Origin: Massilia sp. Mn16-1_5
GTDB taxonomy: Bacteria > Pseudomonadota > Gammaproteobacteria > Burkholderiales > Burkholderiaceae_D
DNA length: 64,000 bases
NCBI RefSeq assembly: GCF_004798585.1
Contig: NZ_PPXQ01000009.1
Coordinates: 62,001-126,000 of the forward strand
Reading direction: 5' to 3'
The position numbers and the translations under genes are program-made. The notes beneath the pieces were generated by a model. It was given only the letters and a program-made list of their open reading frames with translations, was not told the DNA's origin and searched no databases. Of this stretch, positions 8,462 to 17,351 are shown piece after piece (the stretch's first letter is position 1; every line of letters starts with the position of its first letter).

Positions 8462-9661
8462 TTACACCATCTCGATCGCCATCGCCGTCGCTTCACCGCC
8501 GCCGATGCACAGCGATGCCACGCCACGCTTGCCGCCGGTCTTCTTCAGCGCGCCCAGCAGGGTGACGATGATGCGCGCGCCCGAGGCGCCGATCGGGTGG
8601 CCCAGCGCGCAGGCGCCGCCGTGGATGTTAACTTTCGAATGCGGGATGTCGAGGTCGCGCATGGCGGCCATCGGCACGGCAGCGAAAGCTTCGTTGATCT
8701 CGAACAGGTCGACATCCTTCGGCATCCAGCCGGTCTTCTTGAACAGCTTCTGCATCGCGCCGATCGGGGCGGTCGTGAACAGGTTCGGTTCCTGGGCATG
8801 GGTGGCGTGGCCGATCACGCGCGCGATCGGGGTCAGGCCCAGTTCCTTGGCCGTCGATTCGCGCATCATGACGAGCGCCGCGGCGCCGTCGTTGATCGAC
8901 GAGGACGAAGCGGCGGTGACGGTGCCTTCCTTCTTGAAGGCCGGTTTCAGCGACGGGATTTTGTCGATCTTGGCCTTCATCGGGCCTTCGTCCTTCTCGA
9001 CCACCAGCTCGCCGGTGCGGGTTGCCAGCGTGACCGGGGCGATTTCCCAGCCGAAGGTGCCGTCGTTGTTGGCGGCTTGTGCGCGCTTGACGGATTCAAT
9101 CGCGAAGTTGTCCTGGTCTTCGCGCGAGAACTGGTACGTGGCCACGCACTCTTCGGCGAAGGTGCCCATCGAGCGGCCTTCACCGGTCTTTTCGTTGCGC
9201 GAGTAGGCGTCTTCCAGGCCGTCGAGCATCATGTGGTCGAACATCGGCGCGTGGCCAATGCGGTAGCCGCCGCGTGCCTTCGGGATCAGGTAAGGGGCGT
9301 TGGTCATCGACTCCATGCCGCCCGCGACGACGACGTCGGCGCTGCCGGCGACCAGCTGGTCATGGGCGAAGATCGCGGCCTGCATGGCCGAGCCGCACAT
9401 TTTCGACAGGGTCACGGCGCCGGTCGACAGCGGCAGGCCGGCCTTGATCAAGGCCTGGCGTGCCGGGGCCTGGCCTTGGCCTGCCATCAGGCAGTTGCCG
9501 AAATAGACGTGTTCGACCGATTGCGGATCGACGCCGGCGCGTTCGACCGCGGCCTTGATTGCCACCGCACCGAGGTCGCTCGCCGACTTCGACGAGAAAT
9601 CGCCCTGGAAGGCGCCCATCGGGGTACGGGCGGCGCCGACGATAACGACTGGATCATTCAT
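8462..9661 (-). CDS. Acetyl-CoA C-acyltransferase / acetyltransferase (thiolase)
   Basis: Thiolase that cleaves 3-ketoacyl-CoA (or condenses acetyl-CoA), 399 residues. The frame extends upstream to 9979, but ATG 9661 is the likely start: it has GGAG a short distance upstream and gives the standard N-terminus [16 protein letters not shown]. Catalytic features are present: nucleophile Cys in [10 protein letters not shown] (about residue 90), His in [17 protein letters not shown] (about 350) and Cys in CIGGGEATA (about 382). The start overlaps the aceK stop by four bases (ATGA), so translation is coupled to aceK. Whether it is degradative or biosynthetic is not clear from sequence alone; nearby SDR and acyl-CoA dehydrogenase genes favour degradation. 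Confidence 0.93.
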   Translation of the reverse strand: MNDPVVIVGAARTPMGAFQGDFSSKSASDLGAVAIKAAVERAGVDPQSVEHVYFGNCLMAGQGQAPARQALIKAGLPLSTGAVTLSKMCGSAMQAAIFAHDQLVAGSADVVVAGGMESMTNAPYLIPKARGGYRIGHAPMFDHMMLDGLEDAYSRNEKTGEGRSMGTFAEECVATYQFSREDQDNFAIESVKRAQAANNDGTFGWEIAPVTLATRTGELVVEKDEGPMKAKIDKIPSLKPAFKKEGTVTAASSSSINDGAAALVMMRESTAKELGLTPIARVIGHATHAQEPNLFTTAPIGAMQKLFKKTGWMPKDVDLFEINEAFAAVPMAAMRDLDIPHSKVNIHGGACALGHPIGASGARIIVTLLGALKKTGGKRGVASLCIGGGEATAMAIEMV

Positions 9662-11478
9662 TGTTGTGTCTCCAAAAGGGATGGCGCTTCGCTTGTCTGC
9701 GCCGGGGTGGTAAGCGGGTGGTGAAAACGGATGTGCTGCGGGTACGGAAAAATATCCTGGACTTCGCCCGCCAGGATGCGGTCTTGATGGGCCTGCCACC
9801 AGGCGCGCGTCAACAGGTCCGCGTGGTGCTTCATAAAGTAATGGCGAATCTTCGAATTTCCAAGAAGAAAACGGCCGAATTGTTCGGGAAATACATCGTG
9901 TTTCCCGATCGGGTACCACGGCTCGGCCGCCATTTCCTCTTCCTCGGTGCGCGCCTCCGGCACGTCGCGGAACACGCAATCGGTCAGGTATTCGATCTCG
10001 TCGTAATCGTAGAACACGACCCGGTTCTGGCGCGTCAGTCCGAAATTTTTGTAGAGCATATCGCCCGGAAAAATATTCGCGGCGACCAGATCGCGGATCG
10101 CATTCCCATATTCGAGGATGCCGTGTTCCAGGCGTGCTTCGTCGTTCGCCTGGCCGGCCTCGGCCAGGAACATATTCAGCGGCACCATGCGCCGTTCGAT
10201 GTACAGGTGCTTGACGATGAGGTGCTCGTCCTCGATCTCGATGAGAGAGGGCGCGTACTCGCGCAGCTCGGCCAGCAGCGCTTCGCTGAAGCGGTGTAAG
10301 GGAAAGGCGACGTCGGAATATTCGAGCGTATCGGCCATGCGCCCGACCCGGTCGTGGTGCTTCACCAATAAATACTTTTCCTTGACCTGGGCGCGCGTGG
10401 TGTCTTTCGGCGGCGGATAGAAATCCTTGATCACCTTGAACACATAGGGAAAAGAGGGCAGCTCGAAGACCAGCATGACCAGGCCGCGGATGCCGGGGGC
10501 GATCTGGAACTGGTCGGAACTATGTTTCAAGTGCTGCAGGTAATCGCGATAGAACAGGGTCTTGCCCTGCTTTTGCAGGCCGAGCAGCGTATAAATCTCG
10601 CTCTTCGGCTTGCGCGGCAGCAGGCTGCGCAGGAATTGCACATAGGCCGAGGGCACTTCCATATCGACCAGGAAGTATGCGCGCGTAAACGAGAACAGGA
10701 CGGCGATCTGGCGCGGGTCGGTCAGCACCGTGTCGAGCACGAGTTCGCCGCGCCGGTTGTGCAGCAGGGGGATCACGAACGGATAGTCGCGCGCGCCATT
10801 GATCGCGCGGCCGACGATGTAGGCGCCCTTGTTACGGAAGAACAGGTTCGACAGCACCTGGAATTGCTGGTTCGGTTCAAGTTGGTCGAGCCCGAAAGCC
10901 TCGCTCATACGCGCTTCGACCAGCTGCACGTCGCGGTCCAGGTTGGCGAAGGAGCAGTCGAGCTGGAAGTTGGTGACGATCCGTTTCAAGGCAAAACGCA
11001 GGCCGTCGACGGCCGGGTAATACACGCGGTAGGTCGGCAGCAGCTCGTCGGTCTCGATGTACTCGGTCGAGATCACCGGGCGCACGAACAGGAAATCGTT
11101 GTGGTAATAGCTGCGGTGCAAGATGCGGCAGCTGACCGAATTGAAGAAGGTCTCGGCCAGTTCGGGCTGCTTGTGGCCGGACAGCAGGCCGATGTAATGC
11201 AGCTTGGTTTCGCGCCAGACGGCGTCGCCCAGTTCGTCGGCGGTGTAGCCGCCTTCCAGGGTGGTGACGGTTTCCTGGACGCGCTGGTCGTAGTAATCGA
11301 TGCGCTCGCGCGCGGCGCGCTGGGCGACGGCCCAGCTGGCGGTCTCGAAATGGCGTTTAGCCGCCTTGCTGGCCGCGCGGAACAGGCGGTAGTGCTTGTC
11401 GAAGCCGTCCAGGATGGTGCGCGCGATGTCGAATGCGATCTGGGAAGACAGCATTTTGGGGAACGCAACTTGTGTCAT
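9658..11478 (-). CDS. aceK: Isocitrate dehydrogenase kinase/phosphatase
   Basis: Bifunctional enzyme that phosphorylates and dephosphorylates isocitrate dehydrogenase, steering carbon between the Krebs cycle and the glyoxylate bypass during growth on acetate or fatty acids. The protein has 606 residues, the normal family length. The ATP-binding signature is visible as [30 protein letters not shown] sequence near residue 325, and the kinase core [23 protein letters not shown] near 470. It is the first gene of the minus-strand run aceK - thiolase - SDR - acyl-CoA dehydrogenase, a logical pairing because beta-oxidation yields the acetyl-CoA that the glyoxylate bypass consumes. The isocitrate lyase and malate synthase genes are not in the window. 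Confidence 0.96.
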   Translation of the reverse strand: MTQVAFPKMLSSQIAFDIARTILDGFDKHYRLFRAASKAAKRHFETASWAVAQRAARERIDYYDQRVQETVTTLEGGYTADELGDAVWRETKLHYIGLLSGHKQPELAETFFNSVSCRILHRSYYHNDFLFVRPVISTEYIETDELLPTYRVYYPAVDGLRFALKRIVTNFQLDCSFANLDRDVQLVEARMSEAFGLDQLEPNQQFQVLSNLFFRNKGAYIVGRAINGARDYPFVIPLLHNRRGELVLDTVLTDPRQIAVLFSFTRAYFLVDMEVPSAYVQFLRSLLPRKPKSEIYTLLGLQKQGKTLFYRDYLQHLKHSSDQFQIAPGIRGLVMLVFELPSFPYVFKVIKDFYPPPKDTTRAQVKEKYLLVKHHDRVGRMADTLEYSDVAFPLHRFSEALLAELREYAPSLIEIEDEHLIVKHLYIERRMVPLNMFLAEAGQANDEARLEHGILEYGNAIRDLVAANIFPGDMLYKNFGLTRQNRVVFYDYDEIEYLTDCVFRDVPEARTEEEEMAAEPWYPIGKHDVFPEQFGRFLLGNSKIRHYFMKHHADLLTRAWWQAHQDRILAGEVQDIFPYPQHIRFHHPLTTPAQTSEAPSLLETQQ

Positions 11479-11545
11479 CGTTCGTCTCGCGCCTGGGGAT
11501 GAGCGGCTATTTTATTGCAATGCAACGTGGCGTGTTGAACCCGAT

Positions 11546-11575
11546 GTGGGATGGACGGGGGCCCGTCCATCCCAC
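11546..11575. repeat. Perfect 14-bp hairpin between ivd and aceK
   Basis: GTGGGATGGACGGG is followed by two G residues and its exact reverse complement. There is no T-run, so it is not a classical terminator. It lies between the end of ivd and the start of aceK. It resembles the REP-like elements in size and GTGGG ends but lacks their GTAGGGTGG / CCACGCG tags, so it may be a separate repeat class. Confidence 0.7.
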
Positions 11576-11585
11576 AACCGCGAAA

Positions 11586-12770
11586 TTACATCGTCTCGCC
11601 GAACAGCTCGCGGCCGATCAGCATGCGGCGGATTTCGCTGGTGCCGGCGCCGATTTCGTAGAGCTTCGCATCGCGCCAGAGGCGGCCGACCGGATACTCG
11701 TTGATATAACCGTTGCCGCCCAGGGTCTGGATCGCTTCGCCCGCCATCCAGGTCGCCTTTTCGGCGCTGTACAGGATGGCGCCGGCGGCGTCCTTGCGCA
11801 GCGCGCGCACTTGCTCCGGGCTGGTTGCGCGGTCGCAGGCCTGGCCCACGGCGTAGACGTAGGCGCGGCAAGCCATCATGGTCGAATACATGTCGGCGAT
11901 CTTGCCTTGCATGAGCTGGAATTCGCCGATCGCCTGGCCGAACTGTTTACGCTCATGGATATACGGCACGACCGAATCCATGCAGGCCGACATGATGCCC
12001 AGCGGGCCGCCGGACAGGACGGTGCGCTCGAAGTCGAGGCCCGACATCAGGACATTCACACCCTTGCCGACGCCGCCCAGCACGTTCTCGACCGGCACTT
12101 CGCAGTCCTGGAACACCAGTTCGCCCGTGTGCGAGCCGCGCATGCCGAGCTTATCCAGCTTTTGCGCGATCGAGAACCCTTTAAAACCTTTTTCGATCAG
12201 GAAGGCGGTCATGCCGCGCGGGCCGGCTTCCAGGTCGGTCTTGGCGTAGACCACCAGGGTGTCGGCATCCGGACCGTTGGTGATCCACATCTTGGTGCCG
12301 TTGAGGACGTAGCGGTCGCCCTTCAGGTCGGCGCGCAGCTTCATGCTGACCACGTCCGAGCCGGCATTCGGTTCCGACATGGCGAGCGCGCCCACGTGCT
12401 CGCCCGAGATCAGCTTCGGCAGGTATTTGCGCTTTTGTTCTTCGGTACCGTTTCTCTTGATCTGGTTGACGCACAGGTTCGAGTGGGCGCCATAGGACAG
12501 GCCGACCGAGGCCGAGGCGCGCGAAATCTCTTCCATCGCGACGATGTGGGCCAGGTAGCCCATGTTGGCGCCGCCGTATTCTTCGCTCACGGTGATGCCG
12601 AGCAGGCCCAGTTCGCCCATCTTCTTCCACAAATCCATCGGGAACTGGTCGGTACGATCGATCTCGGCAGCGCGCGGGGCGATCTCGCTCGCCGCGAACT
12701 GTTGGACTGCTTCGCGCAGCGCGGCGATGTCTTCGCCATGGTCAAAGGTCAAGCCTGGAAGATGCAGCAT
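11586..12770 (-). CDS. ivd: Isovaleryl-CoA dehydrogenase
   Basis: FAD enzyme oxidising isovaleryl-CoA to 3-methylcrotonyl-CoA, third step of leucine degradation (also named liuA). 394 residues from ATG 12770, chosen over an open frame reaching 12959 because AGAGGA precedes it and homologs begin [22 protein letters not shown] motif [16 protein letters not shown] near residue 140. The family's internal-Glu region is seen around [22 protein letters not shown] (about residue 255), which separates isovaleryl-CoA from butyryl-CoA dehydrogenases. The C-terminus [21 protein letters not shown] carries Gly (GAGTS) where the other type has Glu (YEGTS), again as expected for IVD. It lies downstream of a LiuR-type regulator gene. 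The carboxylase and lyase genes (liuBCDE) are not in the window. Confidence 0.93.
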   Translation of the reverse strand: MLHLPGLTFDHGEDIAALREAVQQFAASEIAPRAAEIDRTDQFPMDLWKKMGELGLLGITVSEEYGGANMGYLAHIVAMEEISRASASVGLSYGAHSNLCVNQIKRNGTEEQKRKYLPKLISGEHVGALAMSEPNAGSDVVSMKLRADLKGDRYVLNGTKMWITNGPDADTLVVYAKTDLEAGPRGMTAFLIEKGFKGFSIAQKLDKLGMRGSHTGELVFQDCEVPVENVLGGVGKGVNVLMSGLDFERTVLSGGPLGIMSACMDSVVPYIHERKQFGQAIGEFQLMQGKIADMYSTMMACRAYVYAVGQACDRATSPEQVRALRKDAAGAILYSAEKATWMAGEAIQTLGGNGYINEYPVGRLWRDAKLYEIGAGTSEIRRMLIGRELFGETM

Positions 12771-12825
12771 GTCGTCCTCTCGGTGAACGGGGTTAGCGGT
12801 TGAGCGTTTGCGATCATACTCGCGT

Positions 12826-12848
12826 ATGACGTTAACGTAAACGTCAAG
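12826..12848. promoter_or_regulatory. Putative LiuR operator upstream of ivd
   Basis: ATGACGTTAACGTAAACGTC (12826-12845) is an imperfect palindrome of ACGT-rich character, 56 bases ahead of the ivd start. On the minus strand it reads TTGACGTTTACGTTAACG, nearly identical to the second box at 13387-13406 (TTGACGTTGACGTAAACG). A TATGAT -10-like hexamer lies between it and ivd. Assignment to LiuR is inference from proximity and motif similarity. Confidence 0.7.
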
Positions 12849-12883
12849 TAGAGGGTAAGGGAAGAGCTTCCCTTGCGCGCAGC

Positions 12884-13315
12884 TCAGGCGGCCTTGCTGG
12901 CCTCGGGTGCAAGGTCGGCAGCCATGCCGGCGGCGCTGTCGGCCAGCAAACGGCGGCATTCTTCCTCGTGCGCGGCAATTTCCTCCAGCGCCATCTCGAT
13001 GTCGGCACGCTGCTGCTCCAGCGTTTCGCGCTGGTGCGCCAGCACGCCCAGGAAACGGTCGATTTGCGCCCGCGTGTCCTTCGGCGACTCGTACATGTCG
13101 ACGATGCTCTTGATTTCCGACAGGGTCAGGCCGAGGCGCTTGCCGCGCAGCGTCAGTTTTAGCCGGGTGCGGTCGCGCGGCGTGTAGACACGGTTGCGTC
13201 CGCCGACGCCTTCGCGGCTGGGGCTCAATAAACCCTGGTCTTCATAGAAGCGGATTGCGCGCGCGGTGATATCGAATTCGCGGGCCAGTTCGGCGATGGT
13301 ATAGGTCGTGGGCAT
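12884..13315 (-). CDS. liuR: MerR-family regulator of branched-chain amino-acid degradation (LiuR-like)
   Basis: MerR-family transcription factor of 143 residues. The N-terminal winged helix-turn-helix is intact ([26 protein letters not shown], then [38 protein letters not shown]). A long dimerisation coiled coil follows (about 75-125, [28 protein letters not shown]). LiuR controls leucine/isovalerate catabolism in many proteobacteria, and here the gene sits directly upstream of ivd on the same strand, with LiuR-like boxes on both sides of it. No Cys-rich metal-binding tail is present, so a metal sensor is unlikely. The effector is probably a CoA intermediate (inference). Confidence 0.88.
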   Translation of the reverse strand: MPTTYTIAELAREFDITARAIRFYEDQGLLSPSREGVGGRNRVYTPRDRTRLKLTLRGKRLGLTLSEIKSIVDMYESPKDTRAQIDRFLGVLAHQRETLEQQRADIEMALEEIAAHEEECRRLLADSAAGMAADLAPEASKAA

Positions 13316-13386
13316 TTCCGGTAGAGCACTTAGGCGGCTGAAAGTGGCAAATCGTGGAATCGCTTAGAATCTTCTTACGCGTTTTC

Positions 13387-13406
13387 CGTTTACGTCAACG
13401 TCAACC
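13387..13406. promoter_or_regulatory. Putative LiuR operator in the liuR / MBL-hydrolase divergent region
   Basis: CGTTTACGTCAACGTCAACC lies between the divergent liuR (start 13315) and metallo-hydrolase (start 13454) genes. It repeats the motif found ahead of ivd, in the same orientation relative to liuR and ivd. It could allow LiuR to control itself and the hydrolase. Confidence 0.7.
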
Positions 13407-13453
13407 GCATTGTAGCGCGCACTACCCGTCACGAATACGAAAGATTGTCGAAC

Positions 13454-14518
13454 ATGAATCCGCTCGAATCCGAACTGTCCTATCCCTTCGCCGACCTGCT
13501 GCCTGCGCCCGGCAGCGTGCAGGAGGTGGCGCCCGGCGTCGGCTGGCTGCGCATGCCGCTGCCGTTCGCGCTCGACCACATCAATTTGTGGCTGCTGCGC
13601 GACGAGCGCGAGGGAAGGAGCGGCTATACGGTGATCGATTGCGGCGTGGCCACCGACGCCACCCGCGCCAATTGGGAGCAAGTGTTCGCCGGCGCCATGG
13701 ACCAGCAACCGGTGCTGCGGGTGCTGGCCACCCACTGCCATCCGGACCACGTCGGCTTGTCGAACTGGCTGTGCGAGCGTTTCGAGGCGCCGTTCTGGCT
13801 GACCGCCGGCGAATTCGGTTTCGCGCGCATGATGGCGGCCGCCCTGCCGGGCGTGGACGGCCCGTCGGCCATCCCCCATTTCGAGCGCCACGGTTTACAG
13901 GACCCGGCCATGCACGAGCAGATGCGCAGCCGCCGCAATTACTATCCTTCTCTGGTGCCGGCCGTGCCCGCAGCCTATACGCGCCTGCAGGATGGCCAGC
14001 GGGTCGCGATCGGCGATGCGACCTGGCGCGTGATCACCGGTTTCGGCCACTCGCCGGAACACGCCTCGCTGTACTCGGAAGAATTGAATGTGCTGGTGTC
14101 CGGTGACATGGTCTTGCCGCGCATTTCGACGAACGTCTCGGTATTCGCCGTTGAGCCGGAGGGCAACCCGCTGCAGCAATATCTCGATTCCCTGGATAAA
14201 TTCGCCGGCCTGCCGGCCGACGTGCTGGTGCTGCCCTCGCACGGTAAACCTTTCCGCGGCCTGCACACGCGCATTGCCCAGCTGCGCGCGCACCACGTGG
14301 CGCGCCTGGCCGAGGTGCTGGAAGCCTGCCGTACGCCGCAGAGCGCGATGGATATCGTGCCCATCATGTTCCGGCGCCAGCTCGATGCCCACCAGCTCAG
14401 CTTTGCCCTGGGCGAGGCGCTCGCGCACCTGCATAAACTTTGGAACGATGGTATGTTAAGGCGTGTAACTGGTAACGACGGCGGCGACGACGCCGTCATC
14501 CGGTTCGCACTCACCTGA
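13454..14518 (+). CDS. MBL-fold metallo-hydrolase
   Basis: Metallo-beta-lactamase-fold hydrolase of 354 residues. The metal-binding motif THCHPDHVG (HxHxDH type) is at about residues 94-102, with the further ligands in ITGFGHSPEH (about 200), the VSGDMVLPRIS Asp (about 218) and LPSHGKPF (about 262). The C-terminal 70 residues resemble the winged-helix extension common in this subgroup. ATG 13454 is preferred to the TTG at 13445. It is divergent from liuR with a LiuR-like box between, so it may hydrolyse a thioester or lactone in branched-chain acyl metabolism (inference); homologs are often found in such loci. The substrate is not determined. Confidence 0.87.
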   Translation: MNPLESELSYPFADLLPAPGSVQEVAPGVGWLRMPLPFALDHINLWLLRDEREGRSGYTVIDCGVATDATRANWEQVFAGAMDQQPVLRVLATHCHPDHVGLSNWLCERFEAPFWLTAGEFGFARMMAAALPGVDGPSAIPHFERHGLQDPAMHEQMRSRRNYYPSLVPAVPAAYTRLQDGQRVAIGDATWRVITGFGHSPEHASLYSEELNVLVSGDMVLPRISTNVSVFAVEPEGNPLQQYLDSLDKFAGLPADVLVLPSHGKPFRGLHTRIAQLRAHHVARLAEVLEACRTPQSAMDIVPIMFRRQLDAHQLSFALGEALAHLHKLWNDGMLRRVTGNDGGDDAVIRFALT

Positions 14519-14527
14519 ACGCTTCAG

Positions 14528-14550
14528 GCCGGATCCGTCCTGGATCCGGC
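14528..14550 (+). terminator. Hairpin after the MBL-hydrolase gene
   Basis: Perfect 9-bp stem GCCGGATCC-GTCCT-GGATCCGGC, ten bases after the stop codon. No T-run follows, so it may stabilise the mRNA end rather than terminate by itself. The rest of the 271-base gap to the next gene shows no gene. Confidence 0.5.
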
Positions 14551-14789
14551 GCCACGGCAACGCCGGCCCCGCTTATACCGTGCCGCGCACGCGACGACTC
14601 TTTGTTTCTGTACAGCTACAGATACGATACATTCATGCTTTTTGGAAATTTTGTGGCATGATGCATCCCATCCGGGAAAACTCTCTTCAATTTCCACTTC
14701 TTTGTTAAGTCATCGGCCTAGCAAGTGTCACAAGTGGTCTTTACAGTCCACTAACTGACTTTTATGGTCGAGCATGAAATAGTGCCATC

Positions 14790-15203
14790 ATGAATTCCAC
14801 GAACGAACGGGAGAGCTTTAGTGAGCGTCTCCAGCAGGCCCTGAAAAACGCCCATTACTCACCCGACAGCCCAACCCGGCTGGCGCGCGAATTTAACATT
14901 CGCTTCGAGGGCCGTCCGATCACGGTACACGCCGCCCGCAAGTGGCTGGTCGGCGAAGCCATTCCGACCCAGGAAAAGCTGCGCATGATTGCCCAATGGC
15001 TGGGCGTGCCTGCCGACTGGCTGCGTTTTGGCGGTGCCGAGGCGCCGGGTGCGCAAGCCGAAGGCAGCGGTGCGGCCCGCTTCGAATCGGCCGACGTCAA
15101 GCTGATCGCCGACCTGCAGCGGCTCGATGAACACCACCGTCAGCTGGCGCGCGAGTTCATCCGCATGCTGGTACGGATGAACCACCCGGCCCCCTCGAAG
15201 TAA
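14790..15203 (+). CDS. Helix-turn-helix regulator, phage-repressor-like
   Basis: Predicted DNA-binding protein of 137 residues. The N-terminal half reads as an XRE/cI-like helix-turn-helix (LAREFNIRFEGRPITVHAARKWLVGEAIPTQEKLRMIAQWLGV), the form used by small repressors where the recognition helix sits near ARKWLVG. Residues about 80-95 are a Gly/Ala-rich linker, and the C-terminal helix (DVKLIADLQRLDEHHRQLAREFIRMLVRM) probably mediates dimerisation. There is no neighbouring phage or toxin gene, so this looks like a resident regulator; target unknown. The ribosome site ahead of the ATG is weak. The AT-richer 200 bases upstream presumably hold its promoter. Confidence 0.75.
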   Translation: MNSTNERESFSERLQQALKNAHYSPDSPTRLAREFNIRFEGRPITVHAARKWLVGEAIPTQEKLRMIAQWLGVPADWLRFGGAEAPGAQAEGSGAARFESADVKLIADLQRLDEHHRQLAREFIRMLVRMNHPAPSK

Positions 15204-15319
15204 GCCGCCGCCTTCTTCCAGACAGCGTTTCCGCTTACAAATTTTCTTCCGAGTCAGGTAGTCCATATTGCCCGAACTTGGCGCATAATCGATTTCTCAC
15301 AGCCGAGGATCGTGCGCCT

Positions 15320-15490
15320 ATGAAAAGCAATTACATGAACACCGCCCAGCTGAAGGAACTCATGACCGCGCCGCCGATGTCGGCCGCGCGCCATGCCGAG
15401 GTGATGCGCAAGCGTATCGCCCAGCGCAGGATGCTGGAGGAAGCCAGGGAATTGAAAAAGGCCGGCGACAGCGATCATTTGAAGCGCTGA
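15320..15490 (+). CDS. Small conserved-looking protein, unknown function
   Basis: A 56-residue open frame from ATG 15320 (MKSNYMNTAQLKELMTAPPM...). GAGG at 15305-15308 serves as a plausible ribosome site. The frame extends upstream to a TTG at 15278, but that start has no support. The product is basic and mostly helical (VMRKRIAQRRMLEEARELKKAG), without membrane segment or known motif. It stands alone between a regulator and the convergent ubiX gene. I do not recognise the family; codon use matches the surroundings, which supports it being real. Confidence 0.5.
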   Translation: MKSNYMNTAQLKELMTAPPMSAARHAEVMRKRIAQRRMLEEARELKKAGDSDHLKR

Positions 15491-15501
15491 CAGTTGCCGG
15501 T

Positions 15502-16107
15502 TCAGCTGGCTGGCGTGTCCGGGGAACCGCGCATGCCGGGCCAGCGTGGCGCAGTGGTGGTTTCGAGACCCAATAAATCCAGCACGCGGTCGAGCGTGTG
15601 GTCGACCATCTCGTCGATACTGTTGGGCCGGTGATAAAAGCTTGGCAGGGGCGGAAACACGATGCCGCCCATTTCCGTCACCGCCGTCATATTGCGCAGG
15701 TGCGCCAGGTTGAGCGGCGTTTCGCGCACCATCAGCACCAGGCGCCGCCGCTCTTTCAATATCACGTCGGCCGCGCGTGCCACCAGGTTGTCCGCCAGGC
15801 CATGCGCCACGGCAGCCAGCGTTTTCATCGAGCAGGGCGCGATCACCATGCCGTCGGTCTGGAACGAGCCGCTGGCGATCGAGGCGCCGATTTCCCGATT
15901 TTTATGGACGACGTGGGCCAGGGCCTCGACGTCGCGCCGCTGCATCCCGACTTCCTGGTGCAGCGTAAGAGAGGCGGCGTCGGAGACCACGAGGTGGGTT
16001 TCGACGCCTTCAACCGCGCCCAGCCGTTGCAGCAGGCGCACGCCATACACCGCGCCGGTCGCGCCGGTGATGGCGACGACGATACGACGCGGTCGCTTAT
16101 CAGTCAT
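15502..16107 (-). CDS. ubiX: UbiX-type flavin prenyltransferase
   Basis: Makes prenylated FMN from FMN and dimethylallyl phosphate, the cofactor of UbiD-type decarboxylases in ubiquinone synthesis. 201 residues, normal length. FMN-binding N-terminus IVVAITGATGAVYGVRLLQRL, the APCSMKTLAAVAHGLADNLVARAADV segment about residues 90-115, and RRLVLMVRETPLNLAHL near 120 are hallmark sequences. ATG 16107 overlaps the last base of the upstream glutaredoxin stop (TAATG), so the two genes are translationally coupled. The partner ubiD is not in the window. Confidence 0.93.
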   Translation of the reverse strand: MTDKRPRRIVVAITGATGAVYGVRLLQRLGAVEGVETHLVVSDAASLTLHQEVGMQRRDVEALAHVVHKNREIGASIASGSFQTDGMVIAPCSMKTLAAVAHGLADNLVARAADVILKERRRLVLMVRETPLNLAHLRNMTAVTEMGGIVFPPLPSFYHRPNSIDEMVDHTLDRVLDLLGLETTTAPRWPGMRGSPDTPAS

Positions 16108-16418
16108 TACTTCTTGAACATCGCCTGCAGTTCGCCCGACTCGTACATCTCGTTCATGATGTCGGAGCCGCCGATGAATTCGCCGTTCACGTACAGCTGC
16201 GGGATGGTTGGCCAGTTCGAGAAGTCCTTGATGCCCTGGCGCACTTCCGGATCTTCCAGCACGTTGACGGTGGCGATGTTATCGACGCCGCAGGCTTTCA
16301 GGATCTGGATGGCGCGGCCGGAGAAGCCGCATTGCGGGAATTGCGCGGTGCCCTTCATGAACAGCACGACCGGGGTGTTGGTCACGGTGTCTTTGATCCA
16401 GGTTTGTACGTCGCTCAT
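16107..16418 (-). CDS. grxD: Monothiol CGFS glutaredoxin (Grx4 family)
   Basis: Small thiol protein that carries and transfers [2Fe-2S] clusters, usually together with BolA-type partners, and binds glutathione. 103 residues with the diagnostic active site QCGFS near residue 30, the [27 protein letters not shown] segment with the cis-Pro (TIPQ) and the GGSDI glutathione-binding motif. It is translationally coupled to ubiX. A BolA-family partner (ibaG) is encoded elsewhere in this window at 39750. Confidence 0.95.
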   Translation of the reverse strand: MSDVQTWIKDTVTNTPVVLFMKGTAQFPQCGFSGRAIQILKACGVDNIATVNVLEDPEVRQGIKDFSNWPTIPQLYVNGEFIGGSDIMNEMYESGELQAMFKK

Positions 16419-16551
16419 GTGTGTGCCTTCGGTGGAGATGAGATAGATGGCGCCATTCTATAAGAAATCGCCCGCGCCGGTGCGGCGCCAGGCCCGGCGA
16501 TTGCGGTATTATCCGCGGGTTTATTTTGTGCCAATCATCCAGGAATCAAGC

Positions 16552-16860
16552 ATGCAACAAGGTCCCAGCGCCGCACCGTCCGCCGTTTTCAATCTCGTGC
16601 TCGCCGCCGTGCTCGGCCTCATGGGCGTGTTCGACCTGGTGATGGGCGCGCGCGGCGCCGGCGCCGGTGTCTTCATCACCGGCCTGGCGATGACGATCTA
16701 CGCAGCCCTGCTGCTGCGCGACGCATTGCACATCAAAAAAACCGGCCAGCCGGCCATGAGCCGGGCGAAGATGAACAAGATCGGGCTGGCCTGCCTGGCG
16801 CTGTATGTGTTCGGGGTGCTGGTGAAACGAGTGCCCGAACTCGCGCAGTTCTTTGCTTGA
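16552..16860 (+). CDS. Small membrane protein, unknown function
   Basis: A 102-residue protein starting at ATG 16552, with AGGA (16541-16544) as ribosome site; the frame extends upstream to 16447 without support. It has three hydrophobic segments (SAVFNLVLAAVLGLMGVFDLV, GAGVFITGLAMTIYAALLL and IGLACLALYVFGVLV), so it is an inner-membrane protein with a short cytoplasmic loop of Lys/Arg residues. I do not recognise a characterised family. It is divergent from grxD and is followed immediately by a REP-like repeat. Confidence 0.7.
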   Translation: MQQGPSAAPSAVFNLVLAAVLGLMGVFDLVMGARGAGAGVFITGLAMTIYAALLLRDALHIKKTGQPAMSRAKMNKIGLACLALYVFGVLVKRVPELAQFFA

Positions 16861-16864
16861 TTTT

Positions 16865-16891
16865 GTAGGGTGGACTCCCGAGTCCACGCGG
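16865..16891 (+). repeat. REP-like palindrome, single copy
   Basis: GTAGGGTGG / CCACGCG element with stem GTGGACTC-CC-GAGTCCAC. It lies between two convergent genes, five bases after the stop of the small membrane protein, where it could act as a transcript-end structure. The stem tip (ACTC/GAGT) differs from all other copies. Confidence 0.85.
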
Positions 16892-16903
16892 GACACCGTG
16901 TGA

Positions 16904-17350
16904 TCAGCGCAAACGTTTGCCGAGGCAGATGGATTCTTCCCGCCCGACATACCGTCCGTAATTCTCGACCGGCAGGTAGCCATTGCGCGCATAAAACGCC
17001 AGCGCTTTCGCGTTGACACGCCGCGTCGCCAGCCAGATGTCGCGGTAGCCGAAGGCGAGCGCCTGCGTTTCCAGCGCCTTTAGTAACACCAGCCCGGCGC
17101 CGCTGCCCGGCCTGGCATACATCCTTTTCAGTTCCGCCACGCCCGGCGCCAGCGGCCGCAGGGCGCCGCAGCCGAGCGCATTGCCCTGTGCATCGCGCGC
17201 CACCAGGAACACGGCGGACGGCCCGCGCACGTCCGCCGGATCGAAGGAACCCGAACCATTGTCGCCGCAGATCGCAGCCAGCGCGGCATCGAGTTCCTTG
17301 ACCAGCACCCGCGCATCAAGACTGTCCGGATCGGCGGGTGCGCACTGCAT
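16904..17350 (-). CDS. GNAT-family N-acetyltransferase
   Basis: Predicted acetyltransferase of about 148 residues. The acetyl-CoA loop is ARPGSGAGLVLLKALETQAL (near residue 90), a variant of the usual R-x-x-G-x-G/A pattern, followed by LATRRVNAKALAFYARNGY, the classical GNAT end. ATG 17350 is chosen because it begins one base after the tex stop, avoiding overlap; the frame is open to 17398. Co-transcription with tex is likely. Substrate unknown. Confidence 0.8.
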   Translation of the reverse strand: MQCAPADPDSLDARVLVKELDAALAAICGDNGSGSFDPADVRGPSAVFLVARDAQGNALGCGALRPLAPGVAELKRMYARPGSGAGLVLLKALETQALAFGYRDIWLATRRVNAKALAFYARNGYLPVENYGRYVGREESICLGKRLR

Positions 17351-17351
17351 T

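Noticed and set aside
9662-9979. Long N-terminal extension of the thiolase
   Set aside because: It overlaps the end of aceK in another frame, and the standard thiolase N-terminus with a ribosome site begins at 9661.
16447-16551. Upstream extension of the small membrane protein
   Set aside because: It has no ribosome site and lies across the grxD promoter region, while ATG 16552 has AGGA at the right distance.
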